Source of the DNA: Candidatus Dadabacteria bacterium
Lineage (GTDB): Bacteria > J088
DNA: 8,659 bases
Assembly (NCBI GenBank): GCA_003695505.1
Contig: RFIY01000039.1
Location: 1 to 8,659 of the forward strand
Direction: 5' to 3'
How positions within the stretch are numbered: the stretch's first letter is position 1; every line of letters begins with the position of its first letter. The position numbers and the translations under genes were made by a program. The notes below the pieces were generated by a model. It ran no database searches. It was not told where the DNA came from and was given only the letters and a program-made list of their open reading frames with translations. Shown here one piece after another: positions 6,888 to 8,659 of this stretch.

Positions 6888-7909
6888 CGTTTGTTATCGA
6901 TGTAATCCCGCAACGCATTCAGCAGGAAGGGCTCGACGTCGCGAACCTCCGGGGCGATGCGCTCGGTGAACAACTGGGCACCCTCGGCCAGCTCGTCGGC
7001 GAGAATGACTTCAGGGTCGCCACCCGAAACCGCCTCGTCGATCTTGTCCGTATTGTAGAGCGCGATATCCGAAATGATCGTACGTGCAAGCCTGCGCGCC
7101 CGTTCGAGGCGCTGCTCATCACCGTCGGCAGGTGGGGGCGAGGCCGGTTCGGGCGTCTGCTCAGCGGCTGGTGGCGCGGGTGCTGTGGATGGGGGGGCTG
7201 GCTCGGATACCGCTGGAGACGCGGCAGGGGCAGTCGTATCTGCGGGCGGTGCAGTGGGGGCGGCCTCCTGTGGCTCGGTTGGCGCCGCTTTGGCACCGAG
7301 CAGACGGCTGATTTTTTCTTGCAGTTCGTCAGGAATACGGTGCTTCTCAATATAATCGTCGGCACCGTACAGGGAGCTGGGGGGGCGCTTGTAGCGGCTC
7401 TCGTCGTAAATGGCGGCAACCAGCACAACGCGCACCCCGGACAATTCCTCATCGCGCCTCACGATTTCGCAAACCTCGAAACCGAACATCTTTGGCAACG
7501 CGACATCGAGAATCGCAATCTGAGGTTTGTGGGTCTCGATATACATCAGTGCATCGACGCCGTTGTCCGTGATATGAACTTCTTTGGCAAAGGCGGCCAC
7601 AGTGCTCTGGATTTCTGCCGCGACGTCCGGATTGGCGTGAGCGATCAAAATAATCGCATCACCAGTGCCGGTATCGTCCGTCGCTGAGGATGGCGCAGGT
7701 GCCGCGGCCTCTGCGTTGGGTTGCGGCGCCGCGGGGGCCGGCGGTTCAGGCTGGGGCGGGGCAGTCGGCGCTTCGACCTCGGGCTCCGACAGATCGACAT
7801 CAAATGGCTCACCGCACTTCTTGCAACGAATGCGCAAGCGAGGCTTGTCGAATTTGGCGGGATCCAGCCGGTAACGGGTGTCGCAATGCGTACAGGCGAC
7901 AACTTTCAT
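6869..7909 (-). CDS. Zinc-ribbon (MJ0042-type) protein with degenerate receiver domain and conserved-looking C-terminal helices
   Basis: The 346-residue product has three parts joined by two Pro/Ala/Glu-rich linkers (about 41-82 and 207-265). Residues 1-40 form an MJ0042-type zinc ribbon with paired cysteines C6/C9 and C29/C32 (CTHC and CKKC). Residues about 85-205 are receiver-like: phospho-acceptor D135 (IAILDVALPKMFGFEV) and K189 are kept. The acidic pair of a normal receiver is H91-A92 (ILIAHANPDV) and the switch Thr/Ser is alanine (VVLVAAIYDE). Normal Mg-dependent phosphorylation is therefore unlikely. Residues about 268-342 are a helical segment starting ARRLARTIISDIALYN. No membrane segment or signal peptide is seen. 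The ATG at 7907-7909 overlaps the MCP stop as ATGA, and AGAGGAAG lies 7 nt upstream. Its position right after the MCP points to an adaptor in receptor signalling; this is inference. Confidence 0.85.
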   Translation of the reverse strand: MKVVACTHCDTRYRLDPAKFDKPRLRIRCKKCGEPFDVDLSEPEVEAPTAPPQPEPPAPAAPQPNAEAAAPAPSSATDDTGTGDAIILIAHANPDVAAEIQSTVAAFAKEVHITDNGVDALMYIETHKPQIAILDVALPKMFGFEVCEIVRRDEELSGVRVVLVAAIYDESRYKRPPSSLYGADDYIEKHRIPDELQEKISRLLGAKAAPTEPQEAAPTAPPADTTAPAASPAVSEPAPPSTAPAPPAAEQTPEPASPPPADGDEQRLERARRLARTIISDIALYNTDKIDEAVSGGDPEVILADELAEGAQLFTERIAPEVRDVEPFLLNALRDYIDNKRREAGQ

Positions 7910-8659
7910 GTGTAATCTTCCTCTGGCTCAGGTTCGTTGGAGTCTTCCTGCGATAACGCAGCGCGTTCGCTGTCCTGTTCAATTTCCGGCGCTTTGTCGT
8001 CGTCCGAGAAATCACGCAGCAGCCGCTGGAAGCGCGCGATTTCCTCATTCAGGATACGCACGACATCGGATTGCTGCTGGGCGTACTTGAGGTTGGTCTC
8101 GGCCGACTGTCTGATCTCGTCGGTGACTTCGAGTACCCGATCGCTGCCAGAGCGCTGTTCTTTGAGGCTGCGAGCGATCTGGCGAACCATCTCGGTAATG
8201 CGTTCGATGGCCTGGGTAATCATCTTGCTTCCGGTCGACTGTTCACTGGTGGTGCGACGCACCTGCTGCGCGATGTTTTGCATGTTTTGCGCGGCCTTGC
8301 GTAGCGCCTCGGCCTGACTGCCTTGCGCTTCCGTATTCTGAGCAAGATGTGACACCATTTCGGCAACCTGCTGGATGCTCATCGCGACCTGATGACTGCC
8401 GCGGCTCTGCTCCGCGGTGGTCTGCTCGATAGAACGCACGCGTTCAAGCACGGATTCCGTGGATGACAGGATCGATTCGAGCGCCTGCTCGGCGTCTTCC
8501 GCACGGTCACGTCCCGCCGTGATTGCATCGCGACTCTGCCGCATTGCATCGGATGCGCGACGGCTCTCGGTCTGAACGTCCTCGATCAGTCGTGCAATCG
8601 CCTGAATCGAATCAGCCGTCTGCTCGGAAAGCTCCTTGATCTGACGCGCAACCACGGAG
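7906..8659 (-). CDS. Methyl-accepting chemotaxis protein, C-terminal part (5' end beyond the window)
   Basis: About 250 residues of the receptor's cytoplasmic signalling domain are visible and the frame stays open to the window edge. The first residues, SVVARQIKELSEQTADSIQAI, match the descending arm just after the signalling hairpin tip (family pattern VVAxEVRxLAExS). A long helical coiled coil follows, with repeated EQS-GS blocks (EQSRGS, EQSTGS, EQRSGS) of the kind found around methylation sites. The last 35 or so residues are acidic and disordered, ending EPEPEEDYT; there is no E. coli-like NWETF tether for CheR or CheB. Ligand-binding and transmembrane parts, if any, are outside the window. 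The hairpin tip that binds CheW and CheA is also off-window. The gene ends in a 4-nt overlap with the zinc-ribbon gene and belongs with the cheR and cheB downstream of it. Confidence 0.93.
   Translation of the reverse strand, partial: SVVARQIKELSEQTADSIQAIARLIEDVQTESRRASDAMRQSRDAITAGRDRAEDAEQALESILSSTESVLERVRSIEQTTAEQSRGSHQVAMSIQQVAEMVSHLAQNTEAQGSQAEALRKAAQNMQNIAQQVRRTTSEQSTGSKMITQAIERITEMVRQIARSLKEQRSGSDRVLEVTDEIRQSAETNLKYAQQQSDVVRILNEEIARFQRLLRDFSDDDKAPEIEQDSERAALSQEDSNEPEPEEDYT
8086..8421 (-). repeat. Four consecutive 28-residue (four-heptad) coiled-coil units in the MCP
   Basis: Taking V at 8653-8655 as residue 1, units begin at residues 79 (TTAEQSRGS), 107 (NTEAQGSQA), 135 (TTSEQSTGS) and 163 (SLKEQRSGS). 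Units 1 and 3 are most alike: both have TT-x-EQS-x-GS at the start and EMV at positions 21-23, which makes a 56-residue duplication. The repeat exists at protein level; I did not see strong DNA identity between units. Confidence 0.55.

Noticed and set aside
6767-7687. Plus-strand open frame of 306 codons opposite the zinc-ribbon and HEAT-CheR genes
   Set aside because: Its Gly/Trp/Arg-rich stretches are the reverse image of the Pro/Ala linkers, it has no recognisable domain, and the minus strand encodes clear zinc-ribbon and receiver motifs.

Overview
The window is a tightly packed, one-directional stretch of a GC-rich (roughly 60 %, by eye) bacterial genome. Every gene I can support lies on the minus strand, so transcription runs from high to low coordinates. 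In that order the genes are: the C-terminal part of a methyl-accepting chemotaxis protein (MCP), a zinc-ribbon/pseudo-receiver protein, a very large HEAT-repeat protein fused to a CheR methyltransferase, CheB, a coiled-coil/GAF protein, a single-domain CheY-like regulator, a CDP-alcohol phosphatidyltransferase, and the N-terminal part of an aspartate/glutamate racemase family protein. Three junctions are 4-nt stop/start overlaps (ATGA at 7906-7909 and 4107-4110, GTGA at 401-404). The others are 23, 24 and 39 nt, plus one larger gap of 119 nt (2897-3015). This looks like one operon, possibly with an internal promoter in the 119-nt gap. No RNA gene, CRISPR array, transposon or phage gene is visible.

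Region 3016-8659 is a chemosensory module. The MCP would be methylated by the CheR half of the HEAT-CheR fusion and demethylated by CheB, whose receiver and catalytic residues are intact. The free CheY (1640-2008) is a plausible phosphorylated output. CheA and CheW are not in the window and are expected upstream, beyond 8659. Three proteins are not part of a textbook E. coli-type system: the N-terminal HEAT array of about 630 residues on CheR, the zinc-ribbon protein whose receiver has lost most phosphorylation residues, and the coiled-coil/GAF protein. Together they suggest a specialised, perhaps non-flagellar ('alternative cellular function') chemosensory pathway. From memory, MJ0042-type zinc ribbons, receivers with this pattern and HEAT proteins in che clusters are common in Deltaproteobacteria in the old sense (Myxococcota, Desulfobacterota and relatives). 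That is my best guess at the source, held at low confidence.

Region 1-1600 holds two metabolic genes in apparent translational continuity with the chemosensory genes. One is a six-helix membrane CDP-alcohol phosphatidyltransferase with a degenerate nucleotidyltransferase-like N-terminus. The other is an Asp/Glu racemase family protein cut by the window edge. They may simply be co-transcribed, or they may link the pathway to lipid or cell-envelope chemistry.

The strongest non-coding signal is a perfect 10-bp-stem, 6-nt-loop hairpin at 6859-6884. Its loop carries the stop codon of the zinc-ribbon gene, and it sits just before a GTG start that has no Shine-Dalgarno sequence.
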